From IMG/VR virus record IMGVR_UViG_3300042904_000042, positions 1 through 46,458 of that record: a stretch of 46,458 bases of DNA; one strand, 5' to 3'. The notes beneath the pieces were generated by a model that saw nothing but the letters and a program-made list of their open reading frames with translations, searched no databases and had not been told where the DNA came from. This DNA is from a virus. Shown here in pieces: positions 39,067 through 46,458 of this stretch. The stretch's first letter is position 1, and the number at the start of each line of letters is the position of its first letter. The translations under genes and the position numbers were made by a program.

Positions 39067-39363
39067 TTAACCCTCAGCGTCGTCGAACATATCCCCAATG
39101 TCAGGGGCTATTGGACGACCAGTTTTATCCCTGTTTTCAGCGACTACATCCTGGCTACGTTCCCAATAACCCTCAGGGATAGACGGCTTAGGGCCTTTAC
39201 GTTTGTTCTGTTCCCAGTTATGCATATTCTCTTCATACGTTGTGTCGGATAGTGCGTGGATATACATTCTCTGGTCACACCAGGGTAATGCTCTCCACTG
39301 TTGTTTAGTTAGATGAAGTTCTTTCAAGATACGGTAATAGAATCTGCGTTCATCGTCACTTAG
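39067..39363 (-). CDS. Tail assembly chaperone, C-terminal frameshift extension
   Basis: The frame is open in the -1 frame across the stop of the preceding gene (39360-39362) and reads LSDDERRFYYRILKELHLTK, QQWRALPWCDQRMYIHALSD and onward, a conserved chaperone segment. A separate start (TTG 39327) lacks a good ribosome-binding sequence. It is therefore most likely made only as a fusion with 39360-39767, as the G-T protein of lambda. It helps assemble the tail tube on the tape measure. Confidence 0.8.
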   Translation of the reverse strand, partial: LSDDERRFYYRILKELHLTKQQWRALPWCDQRMYIHALSDTTYEENMHNWEQNKRKGPKPSIPEGYWERSQDVVAENRDKTGRPIAPDIGDMFDDAEG

Positions 39364-39767
39364 TTTTTCGTAACGTTGTTCGCGGATTTTGGGTCCATGA
39401 TGTCCCCCATAAGAGAACCCATGTATGCCTGACCTAGTCGGTAGGCCTTTTGCGACAATTCCATCATCTGATCGAAAGATGGACGACCCTGAGTTAATTC
39501 GGAGAGGGCAGCGAAGATTGTCTTGTTAATCTTCTTCATGTCGTCACGAGTTAACTCGTTCATAAACTTCATTACTTGCTCTTGGTCATTGGGATCGAAG
39601 TCTTCGAAACCCTCTTTTTCCAGCATCTTTGCGGCATCACGTACCGCAAACTGGAAATCGTAGACCATATCCTCTGATGGTTCCGGAGTAACGCCAGAGG
39701 CATTGACGTACGGTCGGAAGTCGTATTCCAGTTTCGGAATACCGGGCTTTGAAGCATCGAATCCCAT
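39360..39767 (-). CDS. Tail assembly chaperone, N-terminal product (135 aa)
   Basis: It lies between the major tail protein and the tape measure, where the G-like chaperone is always found. The sequence is acidic and helical (EDMVYDFQFAVRDAAKMLEK, DDMKKINKTIFAALSELTQG) and ends ANNVTKN. The last codons hold the slippery sequence used to enter the -1 frame. Most ribosomes would stop here. Confidence 0.85.
   Translation of the reverse strand: MGFDASKPGIPKLEYDFRPYVNASGVTPEPSEDMVYDFQFAVRDAAKMLEKEGFEDFDPNDQEQVMKFMNELTRDDMKKINKTIFAALSELTQGRPSFDQMMELSQKAYRLGQAYMGSLMGDIMDPKSANNVTKN
39363..39369 (-). other. Programmed -1 ribosomal frameshift site (GAAAAAC)
   Basis: On the minus strand the last sense codons are ACG AAA AAC TAA. 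Slipping one base back on AAA AAC gives GAA AAA CTA AGT, which continues into the conserved chaperone extension with no stop. The heptamer is G-A5-C, less regular than the canonical XXXYYYZ. Confidence 0.7.
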
Positions 39768-39785
39768 GATTGACCTACTTTCCTA

Positions 39786-40379
39786 TTAGGTGGTGGGAGC
39801 TGCGGTAATGTTGCGGATCTTTACATCTTTAAGAGCAACTAGAGACTTAAAGCTAACCTCGTAAGAACGCTGCGAATCAGCACGCCGGTAAGCAGTCTGG
39901 ATATCACCAACGGACTTAACAACTGGAACAACTACGCGACGGGGGCGACCAAACTGGTTTTCACCCTCAAAGCCGAACGCGAAGTCCTCCATTTCGTCCG
40001 AGATAACCAGGTCCTGATAACCATAAGTGCCAGCGCCAGCGGCAGTAGTAGTAACTACACCACCACCGTAGGCGATACGCATTGTCTCAATGGTGTCCTC
40101 AGATAGAGTACAATCCATTGTAAACTCTAGCGAATTAGTACGAGTGTCAACCGGAGAAGGCTGCTCTTCAATGGTGATGTCGTTAGCGTCACGGCTAAAG
40201 CCGAACGTTAAACCCTCAGTAGTTGCACCGGGAGGCGACCACGGGTCAGGCCATGCATCACCAAGTGCTAATGTGTTTTCAGGTAGATCGGCCGGCTCTT
40301 CCGGATCTACGGTCTTTAGGTACATAGCTGCCAGACCGGTAAGTACATTCCGCCGGTCATACGATGGAGTTAGCGCCAT
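39786..40379 (-). CDS. Major tail protein (197 aa)
   Basis: Position immediately before the chaperone genes and length near 200 residues fit the tail-tube protein. The sequence is beta-rich with a TEGLTFGFSRDANDITIEEQ segment and a C-terminal YRRADSQRSYEVSFKSLVAL, similar in layout to tail-tube proteins of actinophages. It polymerises into the tail tube. Confidence 0.82.
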   Translation of the reverse strand: MALTPSYDRRNVLTGLAAMYLKTVDPEEPADLPENTLALGDAWPDPWSPPGATTEGLTFGFSRDANDITIEEQPSPVDTRTNSLEFTMDCTLSEDTIETMRIAYGGGVVTTTAAGAGTYGYQDLVISDEMEDFAFGFEGENQFGRPRRVVVPVVKSVGDIQTAYRRADSQRSYEVSFKSLVALKDVKIRNITAAPTT

Positions 40380-40645
40380 TAGTTGTCATCCCCTTCCTCG
40401 ACTAGACGAATACGGGACGCACGCGCCTTATCCTTTAGTGCTTTAACTTCCTCGGCATTCGGAGAGTAAACTTCACCCTCCTCATTGAGAACGCCATGCG
40501 GAGTAATTGTTAGTCCACTGTCAGGGTCACGGAATTCGCCACACTGCCAAGTGGTCTTTAGGACCTTGTTTTCCTTTGACGCGGCCGGAGCTGCTGGCTT
40601 TGCAACCGGAGATGGCGCCGCAGGGGTATTTGTCGGTTCAGACAC
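40379..40645 (-). CDS. Small Ala/Pro-rich protein (88 aa)
   Basis: GTG 40645 has GAGAGGG upstream. The N-terminal third is Pro/Ala-rich (NTPAAPSPVAKPAAPAAS); the rest (TTWQCGEFRDPDSGLTITPH, GEVYSPNAEEVKALKDKA) is a compact domain. Such proteins are often found between terminator and tube genes. It shares position and Pro/charged composition with the gene 41910-42167; the role is unknown. Confidence 0.6.
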   Translation of the reverse strand: MSEPTNTPAAPSPVAKPAAPAASKENKVLKTTWQCGEFRDPDSGLTITPHGVLNEEGEVYSPNAEEVKALKDKARASRIRLVEEGDDN

Positions 40646-40646
40646 T

Positions 40647-41051
40647 TTAACCCTCTCTTGAAGCAAGGAATTTATAATCAGCGGTAAAAGAGTATCTAGA
40701 GTTATTATCGCTAGAGGGTAATTGCCGCAAACCGGAGCCGTAACTGATGGAGGTTACCCACACATCGTCAATTTCAAAGTTGTTACGGCCCCAAAGAAAT
40801 GAATCCATCGAGATAGCGATATTTTCGGCATCTTCGAGTGAATTCGATTTCCCACGGTATTCGAACCTAAAGTTAACCTCTTCAAACGCGCCTTCGTAAA
40901 GTACGCGAATTGCACCTACACGCATTAGCGATATTTGGCGATCTGGCATATCTGTAACACGGCCCTCAGTTACATAAACTCTAGAGAGACCCGTGATTGT
41001 TGATACCTGAGGTTTGATCCAGTCGCGTAATACCGGCGTGGTAAGGCGCAT
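40647..41051 (-). CDS. Tail terminator-like protein (134 aa)
   Basis: The position (third of three connector genes, before the tube gene) and pattern (LRDWIKPQVSTITGLSRVYV, MDSFLWGRNNFEIDDVWVTS, YSFTADYKFLASREG) fit the tail-terminator family, which caps the tail tube. Sequence resemblance alone is weak. Confidence 0.65.
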   Translation of the reverse strand: MRLTTPVLRDWIKPQVSTITGLSRVYVTEGRVTDMPDRQISLMRVGAIRVLYEGAFEEVNFRFEYRGKSNSLEDAENIAISMDSFLWGRNNFEIDDVWVTSISYGSGLRQLPSSDNNSRYSFTADYKFLASREG

Positions 41052-41458
41052 TATCCGTCCTTATCGTAATTATAAGGACCTGTTTGGTCACGATAATAGA
41101 TAACTGCGCCTGCGTCGTAAACGTATGAGTCTGCGGAATCCCGAAGCAATCCAGTCATAATTGGTGCGTATCGCTTGGTGATTCCCGCCATCATTTCGCT
41201 AATACGGATGGCAGCAGGCTTTAGTTCAGACCCATTAGGCGTTACAGCCGATAATGCTAGGATCATCATGTACTCTTGACGCGCTACTACTAACGTGCCT
41301 TCGAGCCATTTAGCTGTACCACCCTTAGGGTGTTTGTAGTATAAGCGGTTATGTTCGGCGCCGGCATAAGGCTGTTGGACGATAGTACCCATCGATAAGG
41401 TCCCATCACCTACCGCATTCATTAAGTAGGTAATGCGCTCATTGAATGAGTCTACCAT
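41051..41458 (-). CDS. Head-tail connector / minor capsid-like protein (135 aa)
   Basis: The central part (LYYKHPKGGTAKWLEGTLVV) and the helical SELKPAAIRISEMMAGITKR segment fit an HK97-gp10-like neck protein. The stop and start codons overlap those of both neighbours. The role in the connector is inferred from gene order. Confidence 0.65.
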   Translation of the reverse strand: MVDSFNERITYLMNAVGDGTLSMGTIVQQPYAGAEHNRLYYKHPKGGTAKWLEGTLVVARQEYMMILALSAVTPNGSELKPAAIRISEMMAGITKRYAPIMTGLLRDSADSYVYDAGAVIYYRDQTGPYNYDKDG

Positions 41459-41910
41459 TCACGCCTCGTGGCAAAGATATCTTCGAACCACATTAATTGC
41501 GGCGAATACATGTGGACTACACCGGCACCGCTGCTATCAACATTCGAGCGCGGCCAATCTAAGGTGATTGTGCCTGTACGCAGATTCTCTAGAAGCTGAG
41601 TAGCTCTCTGGTAACGCAGCGGCACCGGCATATTCTGATTATCGTATTCGCGGCCTTTACGGTAGTTAAGATCGGCGCCGTAGCAAGCAATATCGGTAGT
41701 AATTTGTTTGATAAGAAGGGGTACCGCACTGTCGTCGGGGGAGTCAAACGGCAGTAAGTAGGTTTCCCTTAATGCCGCATCAACGTCAGCGCGGGCCCCG
41801 TTAATTTCATAATTAATTTGGTCGTCGGATAAAGTTGCAGCAGTACCACCCTCTTCATCATCCTCGCCCGTAAGGGTTTGCCGGACTAAATCCGGGGTGG
41901 TGTAAGCCAT
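41452..41910 (-). CDS. Head-tail adaptor, DUF1320/gp36-like (152 aa)
   Basis: The sequence starts AYTTPDLVRQTLTGEDDEEG, has a helical ADVDAALRETYLLPFDSPDD, then PLLIKQITTDIACYGADLNY, the layout of DUF1320-type connector proteins (as in phage Mu gp36). It would attach below the portal. Confidence 0.7.
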   Translation of the reverse strand: MAYTTPDLVRQTLTGEDDEEGGTAATLSDDQINYEINGARADVDAALRETYLLPFDSPDDSAVPLLIKQITTDIACYGADLNYRKGREYDNQNMPVPLRYQRATQLLENLRTGTITLDWPRSNVDSSGAGVVHMYSPQLMWFEDIFATRREW

Positions 41911-42167
41911 TATGCTTCCTTTTCTACCTTACGGAATGATGGCTTGAAGTGGTTACCGTCACCGAGCTTGTCGTAAAGCGACTGTGGGATATCAAGCTTG
42001 TCACCCTGGTGCCAACGCTTAAACGAGCCGTCGCCCCGTGGTTCCATCCACGCTTTACCAATTAGCTCTACGTGAACGAGAGTGTCAGAACTCCGATTCG
42101 TCTGCTCCTGATTAGCCTTAGGAGTATTGACGCTCTCAGTCCGACCCTTGTTCTGCTCATCAGCCAT
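41910..42167 (-). CDS. Small head-region protein (85 aa)
   Basis: A disordered N-terminus (QNKGRTESVNTPKANQEQTN) is followed by a small beta domain (VHVELIGKAWMEPRGDGSFK, QGDKLDIPQSLYDKL). It lies directly after the capsid gene, and is probably a minor head protein. Function unknown. Confidence 0.6.
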   Translation of the reverse strand: MADEQNKGRTESVNTPKANQEQTNRSSDTLVHVELIGKAWMEPRGDGSFKRWHQGDKLDIPQSLYDKLGDGNHFKPSFRKVEKEA

Positions 42168-42173
42168 TTAAGA

Positions 42174-43133
42174 TCACGTCCCGTCAATACCGGTGATCCA
42201 GATAGCAGACAGCGGGTTATCAATACCCATTGTCGAAATCCGGGTCATGTTGGAACGCCAAGACTCAGTGTCTTTGTCCTCGTACATTGGCGTAACACGG
42301 AATGGACGCTCGTCCGAAATGAAGCCAGTTTCGTTCTTCTGGAGGATTAGAGCGGCCGAGGGCTCGCCATCTTCGTTAACTGGCATTTCGAAAGAGGTAA
42401 CGATGGTGAGACCAAAGAACTTCTTGGGGAAAACGAACTTGTAACGCGGTGCCTCAGTGACCTCAGGCGAGGACATGAAGACCTTGTTGATTTCCTCGTT
42501 ATCGATCCACGCGGAAACAGTAGCCGGGTGTAGAACTAAAGTATCCGGAGTGTATTCCCAACGCTCATCCACCGAGTTAGGACCGTGAGCAGACTGGATT
42601 TCGTAAAGGGCGTTTGCAACGTCCTTACGGATGCCGGTAGTGGCATCCATCCAACCACCAGCGGCAGTTGCGGTAGAAGAAGCCATTGTTGGGATACCGG
42701 GGTGGTTCTTAAACTCGTTGAAGAAGAGTCGGTCCCACCCTAGCCGCATTGTGTTAACTGCCTTCTGCGTGTTACGCGCAAAAGTAGCAGTGTCATTGCG
42801 GTCTAGCATTTCCTGCGACATCCGAACACCAAAACCACGCTTGGTGGTTGCGCGAGTGACATAGCCACCCGTGGTGAAGTCGGTCGAAGGAATCTCGCCG
42901 TATTCAGCAATTACATCGGGCTGTAAAGTGGCGAAAAGCGGCTCGGCTTCCTTAAATGCAATTGCCCCACCGGTAGCCGGAGGACCCTTGCGGAGAAGGA
43001 AGTCAGCGATAAAGGTGTTTTCAGCTAGCTTATAAGCAATCTGCTGAATCCACGAGGGGTTCTTACGGAACTGGTCTAGTGTGTACGACGGGCCTGTACC
43101 AGTTGAAACATTAGGCCACGGAACTGGTGCCAT
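42174..43133 (-). CDS. Major capsid protein (319 aa)
   Basis: Length, position after the decoration protein and the motifs YVTRATTKRGFGVRMSQEML, TFARNTQKAVNTMRLGWDRL, and WEYTPDTLVLHPATVSAWID fit HK97-fold major capsid proteins of the actinophage type. The long N-terminal scaffold segment is absent, consistent with scaffold being part of the Mu-I-like protein (43628-44707). Confidence 0.85.
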   Translation of the reverse strand: MAPVPWPNVSTGTGPSYTLDQFRKNPSWIQQIAYKLAENTFIADFLLRKGPPATGGAIAFKEAEPLFATLQPDVIAEYGEIPSTDFTTGGYVTRATTKRGFGVRMSQEMLDRNDTATFARNTQKAVNTMRLGWDRLFFNEFKNHPGIPTMASSTATAAGGWMDATTGIRKDVANALYEIQSAHGPNSVDERWEYTPDTLVLHPATVSAWIDNEEINKVFMSSPEVTEAPRYKFVFPKKFFGLTIVTSFEMPVNEDGEPSAALILQKNETGFISDERPFRVTPMYEDKDTESWRSNMTRISTMGIDNPLSAIWITGIDGT

Positions 43134-43136
43134 TGG

Positions 43137-43616
43137 TTAGACCCTCCCTAGCCGTAGACGCATAACGGATCCGGCCGGTACTGGTTTAGTTGAGTATGCG
43201 CCATTAGCGACTAAGCCAATGCAGTAACCAACTACAGCTAGTCCACCAACCATGCCGGTAGCAGTCTTACCCGGCTTACCATCTGCGGTGGCAATCTCAA
43301 CCGGGTCGCCCGGGTTAAGAGTTGCGTCACCAGCATTGACTACGTCATAAACACCCATGTGGCAGGTGGCAACGAGTCGCGGAGTTGGGGAGTTAATTGG
43401 CACATTGTAGTAAGCGACGCTGGTAGCACCGAATTCAACACCCGGAGCCGCATCGTACTTTGCCATACCAAGGCTGTTGGTCGCGTGAGCGCCAGCAACC
43501 TTTACCTTACCAGCATTTGCCGTGTCATAAATTAGAAACTGACCGCCGACAACCGCAACTGAAACTTCGTAAGTTAACGGCTTGTAGCCAGTGTAACGCT
43601 CTGTAAGAGAAGCCAC
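43137..43616 (-). CDS. Capsid decoration protein, DUF2190-like (159 aa)
   Basis: The order YEVSVAVVGGQFLIYDTANA, LGMAKYDAAPG, and DATLNPGDPVEIATADGKPG with AVVGYCIGLVANGAYSTKPV is that of DUF2190 proteins, which sit on the capsid surface. It begins upstream of the major capsid gene by a 4-nt gap. Confidence 0.82.
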   Translation of the reverse strand: MASLTERYTGYKPLTYEVSVAVVGGQFLIYDTANAGKVKVAGAHATNSLGMAKYDAAPGVEFGATSVAYYNVPINSPTPRLVATCHMGVYDVVNAGDATLNPGDPVEIATADGKPGKTATGMVGGLAVVGYCIGLVANGAYSTKPVPAGSVMRLRLGRV

Positions 43617-43627
43617 TTCACACCTCC

Positions 43628-44707
43628 TTAGAATAGGTCATTCATGAAGGACTTTTCGAAGTCGTTATAAGCATTCGTTTCCGCGTCGCGCTCTTCCTTC
43701 GATAGTGAGTGGCCTTGCTCTTCGGCGAGGTCTACATAACCCTTAGCCTCATTCAGGATCTTACGAATAAGGTCCTTTGAGTCTACGGTCTCGTTGTTAG
43801 ATAGCTCAATGTCGTATGCCCCGTAGCCATCTTCCATTACCGGCGTAGCGAGGTCGAGCATTGCGCCAGGGACACCAGCCCGCATTAAATTCGCGCGCTC
43901 TGCATTCCATTCGCTCTTAGCAACCTTGTTGGAAAGAGCAATAATCTGAGGATCGACCTGAGGCTGATTCGAGAGTGAGGTCTCGTCAGACTCGTTGTCG
44001 TCCTCTTCCTCTAGCCAAGACTCAATCTGAGACTCAGCGTCCTTGTATTCCTTTAACTCAGACTGCATGCGCTCGTATTCAGCCTTGCTCACCGAAACAT
44101 TCTCACCGTCGCCGGGAGGAGTATCGGTATCGGCTGGTTGTGCAGCTGTAGTCAAATCAATCACCTCTTCATCTTTATCATTGGTAAGCGCGATAACTTC
44201 CTTCTGCCATGCGTCCATATTGCGGATCTTAGGGTCTAAAGTCCCTAAAACGTGACGCATAACTACCGGATATGTCTGGCCGTTGTGTGAAGGGTAGTTT
44301 TCGCGGAGAGATACGCTAACACCAAGCTTTTTGTTATCATCAATTAGCTTCGTGCCTTCTTTTGTTAACTTAAAGCGGCCAAAAAGGCCACGATTGTTAA
44401 TTGCTAGCCTAGAAACCTCACCGTTGTAGCGCTTTGGGTCAAAATGCCGGCCCGCAGCTCTATCTTCGGCTGTATCGTGCTCATTATCGTCATTAGCTAG
44501 CTGGAATGCAGTCTGTTGACCGAGAGCATTCTCTTCAAATGCCTTCTTAATGTTACGCAGATACGTTTCATCGAACTTTAGCTTACGTCCCTTGTAGTCA
44601 AGGGAGTAATTCATAGGAATAAGCTGCTTCCAGAAGTAGCCTTCCTCATCTGCCAGCTCGATATACTCGGCATCCGTGTAATCAACAGGCATATTAATGA
44701 CTGTCAT
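43628..44707 (-). CDS. Mu-I-like capsid maturation protease with scaffold domain (359 aa)
   Basis: The N-terminal 170 residues (WKQLIPMNYSLDYKGRKLKF, TAFQLANDDNEHDT, GRHFDPKRYNGEVSRLAINN, VSVSLRENYPSHNGQTYPVV) follow the Mu gpI-type protease pattern; the His in EHDT and the Ser in VSVSL are candidate catalytic residues. The C-terminal 180 residues are acidic and coiled (QSELKEYKDAESQIESWLEE), as in an internal scaffold. The scaffold would be removed by the protease. Confidence 0.78.
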   Translation of the reverse strand: MTVINMPVDYTDAEYIELADEEGYFWKQLIPMNYSLDYKGRKLKFDETYLRNIKKAFEENALGQQTAFQLANDDNEHDTAEDRAAGRHFDPKRYNGEVSRLAINNRGLFGRFKLTKEGTKLIDDNKKLGVSVSLRENYPSHNGQTYPVVMRHVLGTLDPKIRNMDAWQKEVIALTNDKDEEVIDLTTAAQPADTDTPPGDGENVSVSKAEYERMQSELKEYKDAESQIESWLEEEDDNESDETSLSNQPQVDPQIIALSNKVAKSEWNAERANLMRAGVPGAMLDLATPVMEDGYGAYDIELSNNETVDSKDLIRKILNEAKGYVDLAEEQGHSLSKEERDAETNAYNDFEKSFMNDLF

Positions 44708-45885
44708 ACGGTCGCCTTTCCTGCGGCTGTAGTACCGCCCTGCTTTTGTGCCTTAACGTCACGCGCACGACGGCCACCGATTAAGCGATTTGCAGCTAAT
44801 ACCGCTTGTGATTGGCCTTGAAACACTTTGTTAAACGACCCATCCATTTTGACTACTTGGTAGCCATTGTCTAGCCGCTTAACTTTACCGTTACCACCGG
44901 GTAGTGTTATAGATTGGCCAATTGCAAGCTTCGATATGGCTGCTGAGATTTGTGCTGGTGTTACTGGCTCAACTTTAGTTGTTGACGCGGAACCTGAGCC
45001 TGTTCCGCTAGACCCTTTTGGGCCAGAACCAGCCTTATTTCCGAACTTGCCACCGTACTGTCTTGGTTGGCTAGCGGTTTTGCCGGTGTGTCCAAGTGTA
45101 GAAGGACGTTTAGTAAGACCAGCTAGGTCTACAGTAGCAGAATGACCAGCGGATAATCCAACCTTCTTGCCAAGTTGCTGCTGCGAGGACTTAATGCGGG
45201 CTTCTACCTTTTTCCTCTGCGCAGAAGACATACTCTTTTTCTTCTTCTTGTACGCAGCAATTGTCTTAGCAAGAGAGCCACTTGACCTATTGCCATCCGA
45301 CGCAGCACCCATCTTGCCAGTCTTAGGCTTTTCCTTGGCCATATTCAGGGGTGCAGTCTTTTTCTTGGTAGACTTAGTCCCTTTAGCGCCCATTTGGCTG
45401 CTGTCAACCTTTGGCGCCTTACGACCACCGGCAGGCTGAACTACATTTTGCTTGCCACTCTTCTTTTTCAGCGCTGCAAGGAGCTTTGCACGCTTCTTAG
45501 GGTCTTTCTCCTTCTTAGCAAGTTCCTTAGGGTCCTTGCTTTTAACTGGAATGGCCATATTAACCTTCTTACCCTTTAAAGCTGACCACTGACGGTTTGC
45601 TTTGATGTGTCCAGCTCGTTTATGTCTACGTTGGCGCTGTTTGCCGGGCCAGAATACGTCATCCGCAGATTCGCTATACTTATTGGCGTTGATTGCAGTT
45701 GCGATACAACGAGAAAGTGACCAGGAGGGATTCTTTCGCTTAATTGCACGGGCACGTGCACGTACATTCGGCGGTAAACCTCCTCTTGCTTCGACCCAAT
45801 TGACGCCGGGACTTCTGTTAAGAGAAGAGTCGTCATATAAATCAATTTGGAGGCTGTCACTTTGAGTAGACGCTCTTTGTACCAT
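44704..45885 (-). CDS. Very basic low-complexity protein with NWVE domain (393 aa)
   Basis: ATG 45885 (MVQRASTQSDSL) has GGGGGCG upstream. An N-terminal motif NWVEARGGLPPNVRARARAI, then SLSRCIATAIN, is a short domain I recall from proteins beside actinophage portal genes. The rest is Lys/Ala/Gly-rich (KSKDPKELAKKEKDPKKRAK) with several short repeats. It could be a head-internal DNA-binding protein; function unknown. Confidence 0.65.
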   Translation of the reverse strand: MVQRASTQSDSLQIDLYDDSSLNRSPGVNWVEARGGLPPNVRARARAIKRKNPSWSLSRCIATAINANKYSESADDVFWPGKQRQRRHKRAGHIKANRQWSALKGKKVNMAIPVKSKDPKELAKKEKDPKKRAKLLAALKKKSGKQNVVQPAGGRKAPKVDSSQMGAKGTKSTKKKTAPLNMAKEKPKTGKMGAASDGNRSSGSLAKTIAAYKKKKKSMSSAQRKKVEARIKSSQQQLGKKVGLSAGHSATVDLAGLTKRPSTLGHTGKTASQPRQYGGKFGNKAGSGPKGSSGTGSGSASTTKVEPVTPAQISAAISKLAIGQSITLPGGNGKVKRLDNGYQVVKMDGSFNKVFQGQSQAVLAANRLIGGRRARDVKAQKQGGTTAAGKATV

Positions 45886-46458
45886 TAGCGCCCCCACGAG
45901 TTACGGACATGGAACCCTTTGCTGCGGGTGCATTACCCTTGTTAAAGGTATTCTTGTTAACGCCTTGCTGATTACCTGCTCCGCCGCCGGCTTTTGGCGC
46001 TGGTGGAACAGAGGGATCATTGGTCGGTTGCCCAATTCCACCCTGAGATGCCATAGCGTTAGCCTGATTAGCTGCCTGCATCATTTGCACAGCACCTTGT
46101 ACCGTACCCACGACCATTGAACGCGGGTCGGCCTCATCAATATCCTTATTCATCAAGTCGATTTGTTCTTTGACTTTTCCTGGATCCATTTCGAGGATAG
46201 TAGCAACGCGAAGTGTAAGTTGGTCGATAAACTCTTTCGGAAGCCGTCCTGCTTGACTTGTCTGCGTAATGGCGGAAAACGCCTGCAATACAGAGTCCTC
46301 ATTAGCCTCAGAAAGTGGACCGAATACGAATTGAGGAATAGCAGCGTCATTGCCAAAGTTATAGCGGACAAGGTCGCCAATAATTTGGTCTGTAATGTTG
46401 CGGGCCATATCACGAGCCACAACACGACGAGTGCGTAGGAATAATTGAGATAGAGTTT
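45857..46458 (-). CDS. Portal protein, C-terminal part (cut by the window)
   Basis: The frame is open to the right edge and reads SQLFLRTRRVVARDMARNIT, DQIIGDLVRYNFGNDAAIPQ, FVFGPLSE, then a coiled segment and a Gly/Ala/Asn-rich tail. This is the C-terminal region of DUF935-like portal proteins (phage Mu gp29 group). The gene would begin to the right of the window, with the terminase genes further upstream. Confidence 0.75.
   Translation of the reverse strand, partial: TLSQLFLRTRRVVARDMARNITDQIIGDLVRYNFGNDAAIPQFVFGPLSEANEDSVLQAFSAITQTSQAGRLPKEFIDQLTLRVATILEMDPGKVKEQIDLMNKDIDEADPRSMVVGTVQGAVQMMQAANQANAMASQGGIGQPTNDPSVPPAPKAGGGAGNQQGVNKNTFNKGNAPAAKGSMSVTRGGANGTKSVYSK

Noticed and set aside
1-46458. 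CRISPR array, insertion sequence or integrase
   Set aside because: No regularly spaced long repeats, transposase motifs or integrase catalytic motifs were found on either strand; short repeats at 3518-3565 and 6229-6331 are too short for CRISPR.

Overview
The window is one contiguous stretch of a tailed (siphovirus-type) bacteriophage genome. Both ends cut genes: a small-protein gene on the left and the portal gene on the right. The host is most likely an actinobacterium. This is inferred from the gene set (Mu-I-like protease/scaffold, DUF2190-type decoration protein, Gp37-like tail protein, many small zinc-ribbon proteins, Cas4-like exonuclease with Sak4-like ATPase and DUF669-like protein) and not from any marker that fixes the genus. 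Base composition is near 48% GC. No integrase, terminase or mycolylarabinogalactan esterase gene is visible.

Layout. (1) 1-4864, plus strand: a dense, translationally coupled run of small genes (zinc ribbons, short membrane proteins, HTH proteins, a GIY-YIG nuclease), with one ordinary tRNA-Arg(UCU) and a structured RNA just upstream of the nuclease. (2) 4740-7620, minus strand: a secreted protein, small membrane proteins, an Sm-like small protein, a RepA/DnaB-like AAA ATPase preceded in transcription by an HTH protein, and a 100-bp cluster of GTGTC(C/T)CAA repeats that could be an origin. (3) 7694-11391, plus strand: a zinc-ribbon protein, an SNF2-type helicase, a thermonuclease lipoprotein and hypotheticals, then a 500-bp tRNA array closed by a strong terminator. 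(4) 11942-22448, minus strand: replication and recombination genes (RuvC-like resolvase, uracil-DNA-glycosylase/DNA polymerase I fusion, HNH nuclease, SSB-like protein, Sak4-like ATPase, Cas4-like exonuclease) and a family of duplicated small proteins. (5) 22423-25894, minus strand: holin-like protein, endolysin, an FtsK-like ATPase fused to a GIY-YIG domain, and membrane proteins. (6) 25864-46458, minus strand: the virion genes in reverse order, from tail fibre and tape measure through tail-assembly chaperones with a -1 frameshift to tail tube, connectors, capsid, decoration protein, protease/scaffold and portal. Transcription runs from portal to tail.

The outstanding observation is at 11497-11827. 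Two tandem tRNA genes are circularly permuted: in each, the 3' half (anticodon-stem 3' strand, variable loop, T arm, acceptor strand, encoded CCA) comes before the 5' half (acceptor strand, D arm, anticodon-stem 5' strand), with only 5-6 nt between CCA and the 5' end. Both acceptor stems (7/7 bp), both anticodon stems (5/5 bp) and both half lengths (38 + 32 nt) fit a standard tRNA exactly. In each unit the RNA before the 3' half and after the 5' half can form long helices continuing the anticodon arm (7 + 7 bp in unit 1; 6 + 8 + 6 bp in unit 2), with no overlap between the two units. Permuted tRNA genes are known from red and green algae and an archaeon; I know of none in a phage. How these would be joined in a bacterium, or whether they work as two-piece RNAs, is open.
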